A stretch of 64,000 bases of DNA from Streptomyces fungicidicus (lineage in GTDB: Bacteria > Actinomycetota > Actinomycetes > Streptomycetales > Streptomycetaceae): contig NZ_CP023407.1 of assembly GCF_003665435.1 (NCBI RefSeq), positions 5,505,501-5,569,500 of the forward strand, written 5' to 3'. The position numbers were made by a program, and so were the translations under genes. This document shows, piece by piece, positions 1 through 8,350 of the stretch. The notes beneath the pieces are model-generated. The model saw only the letters and a list, made by a program, of their open reading frames with translations, had not been told where the DNA came from and made no database searches. The number at the start of each line of letters is the position of its first letter. Positions within the stretch are counted from its first letter, which is position 1.

Positions 1-1
1 C

Positions 2-664
2 CCGCTCGGCTACTTCGCGGCCCGCAACCGCGGTGGCTGGCTCGACGTCACGTCGGTCTCCGGCTCGCTCGTCGGCATCTGCATTCCGGTCTTCTTCCTG
101 GCTCTGCTCCTGAAGCAGATCTTCGCCGTCAACCTCGGCATCTTCCCCGCCTTCGGGCGCCAGGACACCGGCATCAACGCCACCGACGTGACCGGCTTCG
201 CCGTCCTGGACGGCGTCCTCACCGGGGAACTCGACGCCTCCTGGGACGCGATCATGCATCTGATCCTGCCCTCGGTCGCCCTGGCCTCCATCCCGCTCGC
301 CGTCATCGTGCGCATGACCCGCGCCAGCGTTCTCGAAGTGCAGGACGAGGACTACGTCCGCACCGCCGAGGCCAAGGGCCTCAAGCGGAGCGTCATCCGG
401 GGCCGGCACGTGCTGCGCAACGCGATGCTCCCCGTGGTGACCGCGGTCGGCCTGCTCACCGGCTCCCTGCTGTCCGGCGCGGTCCTGACCGAGTCCGTGT
501 TCTCCTTCGGCGGCATCGGCTCCTTCATCCGGACAGCGATCGACGGCCGCGACTACCCCGTGCTCGTCGGGTTCATCATGTTCATCGCGCTGATATACGT
601 CCTGATCAACTTGTTGGTGGACCTGGCGTACAGCCTCATCGACCCGAGAGTGCGGGTGCACTGA
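2..664 (+). CDS. Oligopeptide/dipeptide ABC transporter permease, DppB type (5' end outside window)
   Basis: Inner-membrane permease of a peptide-importing ABC transporter. The reading frame is open from base 2, so the N-terminus lies off the left edge and about 220 codons are visible. Several hydrophobic spans are seen, and the cytoplasmic EAA-type coupling loop is recognisable around EAKGLKRSVIRGRHVLRNAM. The C-terminus (LAYSLIDPRVRVH) is the usual end of DppB/OppB proteins. The stop is followed one base later by the ATG of a second permease, so the two are co-translated. Substrate specificity cannot be read from this subunit. Confidence 0.92.
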   Translation, partial: PLGYFAARNRGGWLDVTSVSGSLVGICIPVFFLALLLKQIFAVNLGIFPAFGRQDTGINATDVTGFAVLDGVLTGELDASWDAIMHLILPSVALASIPLAVIVRMTRASVLEVQDEDYVRTAEAKGLKRSVIRGRHVLRNAMLPVVTAVGLLTGSLLSGAVLTESVFSFGGIGSFIRTAIDGRDYPVLVGFIMFIALIYVLINLLVDLAYSLIDPRVRVH

Positions 665-665
665 C

Positions 666-1625
666 ATGAGTGTCGCCACCAAGACCGACAAGATCCAGCG
701 TCTCGCGGAACTGGCCGCCACCAAGGAGACCAGCACCGGCGCCAGCCTCTGGCGGGAGGCGTTCCGGCGCCTCAAGCGCAGCAAGATGGCGATCATCGGC
801 GCGATCGTCATCGCCCTGTTCGTCGTCCTCGCGATCGTCGGGCCCTACATCGCCCCGTTCTCGCCGACCGCCCAGACCTGGCGCAACGAGGTCTTCCCCA
901 ACCGCGGCGAGTTCATCGGGATGCGCGGCGAGAACTGGTTCGGCCTCGACCACCTCGGCCGGGACATGTTCTCCCGCATGCTGGTCGGCGCCCGCCAGAC
1001 GCTGCTCGTCGGCGTCGTCGCCACGCTGATCGGTCTGATCATCGGCTTCGTGATCGGCGGTCTCGCCGGCGCCTTCGCCACCCTCGGCGGCGACACCGGC
1101 AAGCGGATCGACTCCGTCATCATGCGCTTCATCGACATCATGCTGGCGATGCCCTCGCTGCTGCTGGCGGTGTCCATCGCCGCGGTCATGGGGCAGTCGC
1201 TGACCACCGTGATGATCGCCGTGGGTGTCGTCCAGATCCCGGTGTTCGCCCGGCTGCTGCGCGGCTCCATGCTGGCCCAGGGCAGCGCGGAGTACGTGCT
1301 CGCCGCCCGGTCCCTCGGTGTGCGCAAGCGGCGCATCGTCCTCTCGCAGATCATCCCCAACTCGCTCAGCCCGGTGATCGTGCAGGCCACGCTCTCCCTG
1401 GCCACCGCGATCATCGAGGCGGCCGCGCTGTCCTACCTGGGCCTCGGCAACCCCGACCCGGCCATCCCGGAGTGGGGCGTCATGCTCACCCAGGCGCAGC
1501 GGTTCTTCGACAACGCGCCGATGATGGCGGTCTACCCCGCCGTCGGCATCATCATCACCGCCCTCGGCTTCACCCTCCTCGGCGAGGCCATGCGGGAAGC
1601 CCTCGACCCGAAGCTGAGGGGCTGA
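666..1625 (+). CDS. Oligopeptide/dipeptide ABC transporter permease, DppC type
   Basis: Second membrane subunit (319 aa) of the peptide importer. It has a cytoplasmic N-terminal arm, one hydrophobic helix (about residues 38-58), the family signature GLDHLGRDMFSRMLVGARQT, and then five or so hydrophobic spans. The EAA loop lies around YVLAARSLGVRKRRIVLSQI. The C-terminus GEAMREALDPKLRG is diagnostic of DppC/OppC. It begins one base after the DppB stop and is followed after 6 bases by the first ATPase gene. Length is normal for the family. Confidence 0.93.
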   Translation: MSVATKTDKIQRLAELAATKETSTGASLWREAFRRLKRSKMAIIGAIVIALFVVLAIVGPYIAPFSPTAQTWRNEVFPNRGEFIGMRGENWFGLDHLGRDMFSRMLVGARQTLLVGVVATLIGLIIGFVIGGLAGAFATLGGDTGKRIDSVIMRFIDIMLAMPSLLLAVSIAAVMGQSLTTVMIAVGVVQIPVFARLLRGSMLAQGSAEYVLAARSLGVRKRRIVLSQIIPNSLSPVIVQATLSLATAIIEAAALSYLGLGNPDPAIPEWGVMLTQAQRFFDNAPMMAVYPAVGIIITALGFTLLGEAMREALDPKLRG

Positions 1626-1631
1626 ACCACC

Positions 1632-2633
1632 ATGTCTCTGCTCACTGTCGACGAACTGACCATCACCTTCGGCGGCCGCGGCCGCAAGGAGTCCCGGGCG
1701 GTCGACGGCGTCTCCTTCGAGGTCGACCAGGGCCAGGTCGTGGGCCTGGTCGGCGAGTCCGGCTGCGGAAAGTCCGTCACCTCCCTGGCCCTGATGGGCC
1801 TGCTCCCGAGCAAGGGCGTCACCATCGGCGGCCGTGCCGAGTTCGACGGCACGGACCTGTTCACGATGAACGCCTCCGCCCGCCGCGACCTGCGCGGCAG
1901 CGAGATGGCGATGATCTTCCAGGACCCGCTGTCCTCGCTCAACCCGGTCGTGCCGATCGGCGTGCAGGTCATCGAGATCCTGGAGCGCCACCGCGGACTG
2001 AAGGGCGAGGCCGCCCGCAAGGAGGCCGCCCACCTGCTGGACCGGGTCGGCATCCCCGACCCGACCCGGCGGCTCAAGGAGTACCCGCACCAGCTCTCCG
2101 GCGGTATGCGCCAGCGCGCGCTGATCGCCATGGCGGTGGCCTGCGCCCCGCGCATGCTCATCGCCGACGAGCCGACCACGGCCCTCGACGTGACCATCCA
2201 GGCCCAGATCCTTGAACTGCTCAAGGAGCTCGTGGACCAGGAGGGCACCGCCCTGCTGATGATCACCCACGACCTCGGCGTGGTCGCCGGCCTCTGCGAC
2301 CAGGTCAACGTGCTCTACGCGGGCAAGACCGTGGAGTCCGCCGGGCGCCGCGAGCTGTTCGGGCACCCGACCCACCCCTACGCGCACGGACTGCTGGGCT
2401 CCATCCCGCGTCTGGACGCTCCCCGGGGCGAACCCCTCACCCCCATCCGGGGCTCCATCAACGACCGCATCGCCTGGGCCGACGGCTGCGCCTTCGCGCC
2501 CCGCTGCGACCGGTACGAGATGGGCTGCCTGACCGGCACCCCGCAGCTCACCGAGCCGCGTGCGGCCGGCCACCAGGTGCGGTGCGTCAACCCCGTACTC
2601 GACGACGCGAAGGCCGAGGAGGTCACCGCATGA
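1632..2633 (+). CDS. Oligopeptide/dipeptide ABC transporter ATP-binding protein, DppD type
   Basis: First of two ATPase subunits (333 aa). Walker A is GESGCGKS, the Q-loop region is IFQDPLSSLNP, the ABC signature is LSGGMRQR, Walker B is MLIADEPTTALD and the switch histidine is in ITHDLG. The C-terminal oligopeptide-transporter extension carries the expected cysteine cluster (GCAFAPRCDRYEMGC...VRC), which in some family members holds an iron-sulfur cluster. Its stop overlaps the start of the partner ATPase by 4 bases (ATGA), indicating translational coupling. Confidence 0.94.
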   Translation: MSLLTVDELTITFGGRGRKESRAVDGVSFEVDQGQVVGLVGESGCGKSVTSLALMGLLPSKGVTIGGRAEFDGTDLFTMNASARRDLRGSEMAMIFQDPLSSLNPVVPIGVQVIEILERHRGLKGEAARKEAAHLLDRVGIPDPTRRLKEYPHQLSGGMRQRALIAMAVACAPRMLIADEPTTALDVTIQAQILELLKELVDQEGTALLMITHDLGVVAGLCDQVNVLYAGKTVESAGRRELFGHPTHPYAHGLLGSIPRLDAPRGEPLTPIRGSINDRIAWADGCAFAPRCDRYEMGCLTGTPQLTEPRAAGHQVRCVNPVLDDAKAEEVTA

Positions 2634-3958
2634 GCCTGCTCGAACTGGACGGCGTCAAGGTCCACTTCCCCATCAAGAAGGGCATCTTCGTCGACCGCAC
2701 GGTCGGTCACGTCTACGCCGTGGACGGGGTGTCGCTGAAGGTCGAGGCCGGCGAGACCTACGGCCTGGTCGGCGAGTCCGGCTGCGGCAAGACCACCCTC
2801 GGGCGGTCCGTGCTGCGGCTGGTGGACATCACCGAGGGTTCCGTCGTCCTCGACGGCACCGACCTGGCGAAGCTGCCGGGCGAGGAGATGCGCCGCTTCC
2901 GGCGCCGGCTCCAGATGGTCTTCCAGGACCCGCTGGGCTCGCTCAACCCCCGGCAGAACATCGAGTCCATCCTGTCCGAGGGCATGGTCGCCCACGGCAT
3001 CGGCAAGGACCAGGAGGAGCGCCGGGAGAAGATCAAGTCGATCCTGGAGAAGGTCGGCCTGCCCTCCAACGCGCTCGCCCGCTACCCGCACGAGTTCTCC
3101 GGCGGCCAGCGCCAGCGCATCGGCATCGCCCGCGCGCTGGTCCTCGAACCGGACGTGATCATCTGCGACGAGCCGGTCTCCGCGCTCGACGTGTCGGTCC
3201 AGGCCCAGGTCATCAACCTGCTGGACGAGCTCCAGGAGGAGCTCGGCCTGACCTACGTGGTGATCGCCCACGACCTCGCGGTGGTCCGGCACATCTCCGA
3301 CACGATCGGCGTGATGTACCTGGGCTCGCTGGTCGAGGAGGCGCAGAGCGACGCGCTCTACGCCGAGCCGAAGCACCCGTACACCAAGGCCCTGATGTCG
3401 GCGGTGCCGGTGCCGGACCCGGAGGTGGAGGACAAGCGCGAGCGCATCCTGCTCACCGGCGACCTGCCCTCCCCGGCCAACCCGCCCGCCGGCTGCCGCT
3501 TCCACACGCGCTGCCCCTGGGCCCAGGCCGAGCGGTGCGCGACCGAGCGGCCGGAACTGCGGGACGTCGGCGGCGGCCACCGGGTGGCCTGCCACTTCGC
3601 CGACGAGATCGCGGCCGGGACGCTGAAGCGGACCGCGGGCGAGGTCGTCTCGGCGACCCGCGACGGCGTGGACGACAACCCGACGCCCGACGACTCCGCG
3701 ACCCCGGCGGTCCCGCAGCAGGCGGCCTCCCCGGAACGGGAGACCACGCCGGAGCCGGCCGAGGCCGCGGCGGAGGGCTCCGAGCCCGCCGCCGAGCCCG
3801 CCGAGAAGTCCGACAGCGACGGCAAGGCGGAGAAGACGGACAAGGCGGACGGCGCGGAGGCGGACGGCGCGGAGAAGTCCGACGACGCCGAGCCCGCCCC
3901 GAAGGCCGACGACGCGAAGCCCGCCGAGGCGGCCGAGAAGGCCGACAAGGCCGGCTAG
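2630..3958 (+). CDS. Oligopeptide/dipeptide ABC transporter ATP-binding protein, DppF type, with long acidic/alanine-rich tail
   Basis: Second ATPase subunit (442 aa). The ATG at 2630 is chosen because it overlaps the DppD stop; an upstream in-frame ATG at 2582 would lie inside DppD. Walker A GESGCGKT, signature FSGGQRQR, Walker B VIICDEPVSALD and H-loop IAHDLAVVRHISD are intact. The oligopeptide C-terminal domain with its cysteines (GCRFHTRCPWAQAERC) ends near residue 330. About 100 further residues are made almost only of A, E, K, D and P. Ordinary DppF proteins lack such a tail, and its role is unknown. A strong terminator hairpin follows. Confidence 0.92.
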   Translation: MSLLELDGVKVHFPIKKGIFVDRTVGHVYAVDGVSLKVEAGETYGLVGESGCGKTTLGRSVLRLVDITEGSVVLDGTDLAKLPGEEMRRFRRRLQMVFQDPLGSLNPRQNIESILSEGMVAHGIGKDQEERREKIKSILEKVGLPSNALARYPHEFSGGQRQRIGIARALVLEPDVIICDEPVSALDVSVQAQVINLLDELQEELGLTYVVIAHDLAVVRHISDTIGVMYLGSLVEEAQSDALYAEPKHPYTKALMSAVPVPDPEVEDKRERILLTGDLPSPANPPAGCRFHTRCPWAQAERCATERPELRDVGGGHRVACHFADEIAAGTLKRTAGEVVSATRDGVDDNPTPDDSATPAVPQQAASPERETTPEPAEAAAEGSEPAAEPAEKSDSDGKAEKTDKADGAEADGAEKSDDAEPAPKADDAKPAEAAEKADKAG

Positions 3959-4033
3959 CCGACAGCGGCCGGCGGGTCCTCCCCGGAGTCCCTGACCCCG
4001 CCCCGCGGGATCAGGGACAGCAAGCTCACACCA

Positions 4034-4062
4034 CCCCTCGCCTTGGTTTGCAAGGCGAGGGG
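4034..4062 (+). terminator. Rho-independent-type terminator after the peptide transporter operon
   Basis: A perfect 12-bp inverted repeat (CCCCTCGCCTTG / CAAGGCGAGGGG) with a 5-base loop is followed by a TTCTTG stretch. It sits between the last ATPase gene and the next membrane-protein gene. Confidence 0.85.
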
Positions 4063-4086
4063 TTCTTGCTGAGTCAGAATGTAAGG

Positions 4087-4743
4087 GTGCTTCAGCAACT
4101 GTTCAGTCCGTCCGTCCTGCACACGCTCGACCTGATCGGCATCTTCGTCTTCGCGATCTCCGGCGCCCTGCTGGCGGTCCGCAAGAACTTCGACGTCTTC
4201 GGGATGGCCGTGCTCGCCGAGGTCACCGCCCTCGGCGGAGGGCTCTTCCGCGACCTGGTCATCGGCGCCGTACCGCCCGCCGCCTTCACCGACCTGGGGT
4301 ACTTCGTCACCCCCCTGCTCGCCACCGTCCTGGTGTTCTTCCTCCACCCGCACGTGGAGCGCATCCAGACCGGCGTCAACGTCTTCGACGCGGCCGGCCT
4401 CGGCCTCTTCTGCGTCGTCGGCACGACCAAGGCGTACGACTACGGACTCGGCCTGACCGCCTCCGCCTGTCTGGGCCTGGCCACCGCGGTCGGCGGCGGT
4501 GTGCTGCGTGACGTGCTCGCCAACGAGGTGCCCTCGCTGCTGCGCTGGGACCGCGACCTCTACGCCGTCCCCGCCATCGTCGGCGCCGCGATGACCGCGC
4601 TGTGCATCCGCTACGACCTGCTGAACCCGGCGACCAGCGGCGTCGCCGTGGTCACGGCCTTCGCGCTGCGGCTGCTCGCGATGCGCTACCACTGGCGGGC
4701 TCCCCGCGCCTGGCACCGCCGTTCGACGGTCCGGGAGGAGTAG
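4087..4743 (+). CDS. TRIC-channel/UPF0126-type membrane protein
   Basis: Predicted seven-helix integral membrane protein (218 aa) of the bacterial TRIC (UPF0126, YadS-like) family. Its members are trimeric cation channels thought to conduct potassium. Two similar three-helix halves are seen: the first carries DLIGIFVFAISGALLAVRKN and GGGLFRDLVIG, the second carries VVGTTKAYDYGLG and GGGVLRDVLANEVP. The paired GGGxxRD motifs are the family hallmark. The start is the GTG at 4087, the first usable start after the terminator; no good ribosome-binding site is visible, so the start is uncertain. It is a single-gene unit. Confidence 0.8.
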   Translation: MLQQLFSPSVLHTLDLIGIFVFAISGALLAVRKNFDVFGMAVLAEVTALGGGLFRDLVIGAVPPAAFTDLGYFVTPLLATVLVFFLHPHVERIQTGVNVFDAAGLGLFCVVGTTKAYDYGLGLTASACLGLATAVGGGVLRDVLANEVPSLLRWDRDLYAVPAIVGAAMTALCIRYDLLNPATSGVAVVTAFALRLLAMRYHWRAPRAWHRRSTVREE

Positions 4744-4802
4744 TTCAGCGGGCCGTAACAACAAAGCTACCGCTTAGTATTATCGTCTTGTACTGTTCAG
4801 CC

Positions 4803-5660
4803 ATGCCAGAAGCAGCCTCCGCCCCGTCCACCCGGGCCACCATCGGCGCCGCCGAGTTCGACCGCGACACCGCGGTCACCCCGCGCGAGCCCGGCGTCTA
4901 CGACATCGACCTCTCCGCCGGCTGGACGATCATCAACGCCGTCAACGGCGGGTATCTCCTGGCCGTCCTGGGCCGCGCGCTCGCGGACGCACTGCCGCAC
5001 TCCGACCCGTTCACCATCTCCGCGCACTATCTGACCGCCTCGCAGCCGGGCCCGGCGGTCGTGCGCACCGAGACCGTGCGCACCGGACGGACCCTGTCGA
5101 CCGGCCAGGCGTCGCTGTTCCAGCCCGACGAGGACGGCCAGGAGGTGGAGCGCATCCGCGTCCTCGCCTCCTACGGCGACCTGGACTCCCTTCCCGACGA
5201 CGTCCGTACGACCGCCAAGCCGCCCGCGATACCGCCGATGGAGCAGTGCTTCGGCCCGGAGGACGGTCCCGCCCCGGTCGACGGCAGCTCCGCGATCACC
5301 GAGCGCCTGATGCTCAAGCTCGACCCGTCGACCCTCGGGTGGGCGCTCGGGCAGCCGTCCGGCAAGGGGGAGATGCGGGCCTGGTTCGGCCTCGCCGACG
5401 GACGGGACCCCGACCCGTTCGCGCTGCTGCTCGCGGTGGATGCGCTGCCCCCGACCGCCTTCGAGCTGGGCCTGTCCGGCTGGGTTCCCACGGTGGAGCT
5501 GACCGCCCACGTCCGCTGCCGCCCGGCCCCCGGCCCGCTGCGCGTCTCGGTCACCACACGCAACCTGGCCGGCGGCTTCCTGGAGGAGGACGCCGAGGTC
5601 TGGGACAGCGCCGACCGCCTGGTCGCCCAGTCCCGCCAACTGGCCCGAGCCCGCCTCTGA
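4803..5660 (+). CDS. Acyl-CoA thioesterase family protein (double hotdog)
   Basis: A 285-residue protein resembling the TesB-like double-hotdog thioesterases. The N-terminal half has the hotdog helix NAVNGGYLLAVLGRALA followed by FTISAHYLTASQPGPAVV, and the C-terminal half ends VWDSADRLVAQSRQLARARL, which is typical of acyl-CoA thioesterases. It would hydrolyse an acyl-CoA to free acid and CoA; the acyl chain cannot be predicted. The ATG at 4803 follows an A/T-richer stretch (4760-4800) that probably holds the promoter. It converges with a TetR gene on the other strand. Confidence 0.75.
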   Translation: MPEAASAPSTRATIGAAEFDRDTAVTPREPGVYDIDLSAGWTIINAVNGGYLLAVLGRALADALPHSDPFTISAHYLTASQPGPAVVRTETVRTGRTLSTGQASLFQPDEDGQEVERIRVLASYGDLDSLPDDVRTTAKPPAIPPMEQCFGPEDGPAPVDGSSAITERLMLKLDPSTLGWALGQPSGKGEMRAWFGLADGRDPDPFALLLAVDALPPTAFELGLSGWVPTVELTAHVRCRPAPGPLRVSVTTRNLAGGFLEEDAEVWDSADRLVAQSRQLARARL

Positions 5661-5685
5661 CCGCCTCTGGCCCCCAGCCCGAAGT

Positions 5686-5734
5686 CAGCCCCTCCGGCGT
5701 TTGAGGAGCGGGGGCCCGGGGGCAGCGCCCCCGG
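5686..5734. repeat. GC-rich palindromic intergenic element (probable dispersed Streptomyces repeat/terminator)
   Basis: Between two convergent genes lies a CAGCCCCTCCGGCGTTTGAG-type block followed by a perfect hairpin, CCGGGGGC-AGC-GCCCCCGG (5716-5734). From memory, near-identical blocks recur between genes in many Streptomyces genomes. Here it would act as a bidirectional terminator. Only one copy is evident in this window. Confidence 0.6.
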
Positions 5735-5772
5735 TACGGGACGGGTAGGGGCGGCGGGGGCGAGAAAACCCC

Positions 5773-6423
5773 TCAGACGCCCCCACCCACCCCCTCCAGC
5801 CAGTGCTCCCGCCCGATGCCGATCAACCGCAGGCGCCGAGCCGCCACCCGGAACACCCGCTCCCGCGTCCCCGCCTCCGCCGCCCCCTCCGGCACCTCCA
5901 GGAACAGCGAAGCGGTCACCAGCATCTGATCCACGTACAGCTGCGCCAGCATCAGCAGATCCTCCTCGCTCCACCCCGCCGACACCGGATCCTCCGCCAG
6001 CGCCTCTGCCACCTCCTCGGCGAACAGCGCCAGCTGCTCCCGTATCGCCTCGCGCACCGACCGCACGCCACCGTGCCGCTCCCGGGCGATGAACCGCACA
6101 TGCGCGGGATGCGCGTCGACATGCCCCGCGATCAGCTCGATCGCGCGCGTGATCCGTTCCTCGCCGTCACCCGTGGCGGACACGATCGTCCGGATCATCG
6201 GGTGCAGGCTCCCCAGCGCCTCCTCGACCAGCGCCACCCCCAGGTCCTCCACGGAACGGAAGTGCCGGTAGAAGGCGGTCGGCGCGACCCCGACGGCGCG
6301 GGTGACCTCACGCAGGCCCAGGCTGCTCAGGCTCTGCCCTTCGAGCAGCTCCAGCGCCGCGTCCAGCAGCGCCCGCCGGGTCTTCTGCTTCTGGGCCTGC
6401 CGGACATTGAGGGTGTGACTCAT
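5773..6423 (-). CDS. TetR/AcrR-family transcriptional regulator
   Basis: DNA-binding repressor of 216 aa. The N-terminal helix-turn-helix (about residues 16-60) is clear: RRALLDAALELLEGQSLSSL, then LREVTRAVGVAPTAFYRHF, the TetR recognition helix. The rest is an all-helical ligand-binding and dimerisation domain with no recognisable ligand class, although its organisation resembles FabR/DesT-like regulators of fatty-acid genes. It starts at an ATG opposite a small divergent membrane-protein gene. The shared upstream region contains repeated operator-like sequences, so autoregulation is likely. Confidence 0.88.
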   Translation of the reverse strand: MSHTLNVRQAQKQKTRRALLDAALELLEGQSLSSLGLREVTRAVGVAPTAFYRHFRSVEDLGVALVEEALGSLHPMIRTIVSATGDGEERITRAIELIAGHVDAHPAHVRFIARERHGGVRSVREAIREQLALFAEEVAEALAEDPVSAGWSEEDLLMLAQLYVDQMLVTASLFLEVPEGAAEAGTRERVFRVAARRLRLIGIGREHWLEGVGGGV

Positions 6424-6434
6424 GCCATGCAGTT

Positions 6435-6516
6435 AACAACTGTTCTCTGTCATTGGGAAGTCATGGTGCGCGCTAGGCTGGGAACTCAGTGAACAACTGT
6501 ACCTACAATCGTTCAC
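6435..6516. promoter_or_regulatory. Divergent control region with operator-like repeats for the TetR regulator
   Basis: The 9-base word AACAACTGT occurs twice in direct orientation (6435-6443 and 6492-6500), once beside the TetR start and once upstream of the divergent small gene. The second copy lies inside a perfect inverted repeat, GTGAAC (6489-6494) and GTTCAC (6511-6516). The AACA-N2-TGTT dyad is of the kind bound by TetR dimers. Operator function is inferred. Confidence 0.5.
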
Positions 6517-6536
6517 CGAACCTGGGGGATCCACTC

Positions 6537-6704
6537 ATGCTGTTCCTCGTCGCCACGCTTCTGCTGCTGGGCGTCGCGCTGGGCACCGTCGTCCACGCCC
6601 CGCTCTCCTTCACCGTCGTCGCCGGCGCCGTCATCGCCGTATGGCTCGGCGTCTTCGCCCTGCGCGAGCGGCACGGCCGCCGGCACGGCACCTCGGCCCA
6701 CTGA
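6537..6704 (+). CDS. Small two-helix membrane protein
   Basis: A 55-residue hydrophobic protein beginning MLFLVATLLLLGVALG, with a second hydrophobic span FTVVAGAVIAVWLGVFAL and a basic tail (RERHGRRHG). The ATG at 6537 is preceded by a GGGGG ribosome-binding site, which favours it over an in-frame upstream ATG at 6489. Divergent from the TetR gene and next to the operator-like repeats, it is probably the regulated target. No function can be assigned. Confidence 0.7.
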   Translation: MLFLVATLLLLGVALGTVVHAPLSFTVVAGAVIAVWLGVFALRERHGRRHGTSAH

Positions 6705-6766
6705 CCGACACCCACCACCCCTTCCCTCTTCTCTCCGATCCCTCCGACCGTGGGAGCCCGATCACC

Positions 6767-7033
6767 ATGCAGCTCACCGCACCCGCCGCCCGGCGCACCG
6801 GATTCCACGACGCCGACGGCATGGCCGTCGCGTCCTTCGTCCTGGGCCTGCTGGGCCTGCTCGTCCTCAACGTCTTCCTCGGCCCGACCGCCATCGTGCT
6901 GGCGGCCGTGGCGCTGTGGCGCGGCACCACCCGACGCGGCCGCGCCTGCCTGGGGCTCGGACTCGGCGTCGCCGACCTGCTCGTTCTCGCCGCGTTCGTC
7001 CAGGCGGACCAGACGATCTCGTGGAGCCTGTGA
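6767..7033 (+). CDS. Small DUF4190-like membrane protein
   Basis: An 88-residue protein with a short hydrophilic N-terminus, then GMAVASFVLGLLGLLVLNVFL, a second hydrophobic span and a small-residue turn with basic residues (WRGTTRRGRA), and a third span. The AxASxVLGxLG pattern repeated across the two hairpins is typical of DUF4190 membrane proteins. Start chosen at the ATG after the GGGAGCCC stretch; longer in-frame starts fall within the preceding gene. It probably follows the small gene upstream in one transcript. Function unknown. Confidence 0.6.
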   Translation: MQLTAPAARRTGFHDADGMAVASFVLGLLGLLVLNVFLGPTAIVLAAVALWRGTTRRGRACLGLGLGVADLLVLAAFVQADQTISWSL

Positions 7034-7102
7034 GCGGGCTCCGCGTCCCGGCCGACCGCGACCCGTGGCCGGTGCACGGAGCCCCGTAGAATCGGCCCCA
7101 CC

Positions 7103-8272
7103 ATGGCTTACCTCGACCACGCCGCGACCACCCCGATGCTGCCCGAGGCAGTCGAGGCGCTCACCGCGCACCTGGGCGTCACCGGCAACGCCTCCTCCCT
7201 CCACGCGGCCGGCCGCCGCGCCCGGCGCACCGTCGAGGAGGCCCGCGAAAGCCTCGCCGAGGCACTCGGCGCCCGCCCCAGCGAGATCGTCCTCACATCC
7301 GGCGGCACGGAGGCCGACAACCTCGCGGTGAAGGGCCTGTACTGGTCCCGCCGCGACGCGGACCCGGCCCGCACCCGGGTCCTCGCCAGCCCCGTCGAGC
7401 ACCACGCCGTCCTCGACGCCGTCCACTGGCTCGGCGAGCACGAGGGCGCCACCGTCGAGTACCTGCCGGTCGACCGGCACGGCCGGGTCCACCCCGAGGC
7501 CCTGCGCGAGGCCATCGCCCGCAACCCCGACGACGTCGCCCTCGCCACCGTCATGTGGGCCAACAACGAGATCGGGACCATCCTGCCGATCCGCGAACTG
7601 GCCGAGACCGCGGCCGAGTTCGGCATCCCCCTGCACTCCGACGCGGTGCAGGCCTTCGGCCAGGTCCCGGTGGACTTCGCCGCGTCGGGACTCGCCGCCA
7701 TGACCGTGTCCGGCCACAAGATCGGCGGCCCCTACGGCATCGGCGCACTCCTCCTGGGCCGCGAGCACACCCCCGTCCCCGTACTGCACGGCGGCGGCCA
7801 GGAACGCCACGTCCGCTCCGGCACCCTCGACGTCCCCGCCGTCGCCTCCTTCGCGGCCGCCGGACGGCTCGCCGCCGAGCAGCAGGAGTGGTTCGCCCGC
7901 GAGATCGGCAGGCTGCGCGACGACCTGGTCGCCGCGGTCCGCGAGGCCGTCCCCGACGCCATCCTCGGCGGCGACCCCGCCCCCGGGGGCCGGCTCCCGG
8001 CCAACGCGCACTTCACCTTCCCCGGCTGCGAGGGCGACTCACTGCTGCTCCTCCTGGACGCCCAGGGCATCGAGTGCTCCACCGGCTCCGCCTGCACCGC
8101 CGGAGTCGCCCAGCCCAGCCACGTCCTCCTGGCCACCGGCACCGACCCGGACCTGGCCCGCGGCACCCTCCGCTTCTCCCTCGGCCACACCTCCACGGAG
8201 GCCGACGTCACAGCCCTCGCCAAGGCCATCGGCCCCGCGGTCCAAAGGGCCCGCGCGGCAGGCCTGACGTAG
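7103..8272 (+). CDS. Cysteine desulfurase, NifS/IscS family
   Basis: PLP-dependent enzyme (389 aa) that removes sulfur from L-cysteine as an enzyme persulfide. The N-terminus YLDHAATTPM, the alignment block LTSGGTEADNLAVKG, the aspartate-containing HSDAVQAFGQ, the PLP lysine in SGHKIGGPYG and the catalytic cysteine loop STGSACTAG are all present. The downstream mnmA gene encodes the tRNA thiolase that needs a persulfide donor. The natural reading is that this enzyme feeds 2-thiouridine synthesis at tRNA position 34, while FeS assembly may use another desulfurase. Confidence 0.95.
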   Translation: MAYLDHAATTPMLPEAVEALTAHLGVTGNASSLHAAGRRARRTVEEARESLAEALGARPSEIVLTSGGTEADNLAVKGLYWSRRDADPARTRVLASPVEHHAVLDAVHWLGEHEGATVEYLPVDRHGRVHPEALREAIARNPDDVALATVMWANNEIGTILPIRELAETAAEFGIPLHSDAVQAFGQVPVDFAASGLAAMTVSGHKIGGPYGIGALLLGREHTPVPVLHGGGQERHVRSGTLDVPAVASFAAAGRLAAEQQEWFAREIGRLRDDLVAAVREAVPDAILGGDPAPGGRLPANAHFTFPGCEGDSLLLLLDAQGIECSTGSACTAGVAQPSHVLLATGTDPDLARGTLRFSLGHTSTEADVTALAKAIGPAVQRARAAGLT

Positions 8273-8350
8273 CCCACCGGCAGGAGCCCGCGCCGGAACG
8301 AGCCCGCGAGCACCGGCCGACCACGCATGAGAGCCCCAGGGAAGGAACCC

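Noticed and set aside
636..2573. Long minus-strand open frame (645 codons) opposite the transporter genes
   Set aside because: Its translation is repetitive G/A/D/H/R with no domain; it is the antisense shadow of high-GC coding DNA. The same applies to the long frames at 33426-36497, 36549-39008, 18781-20901 and 12216-14273.
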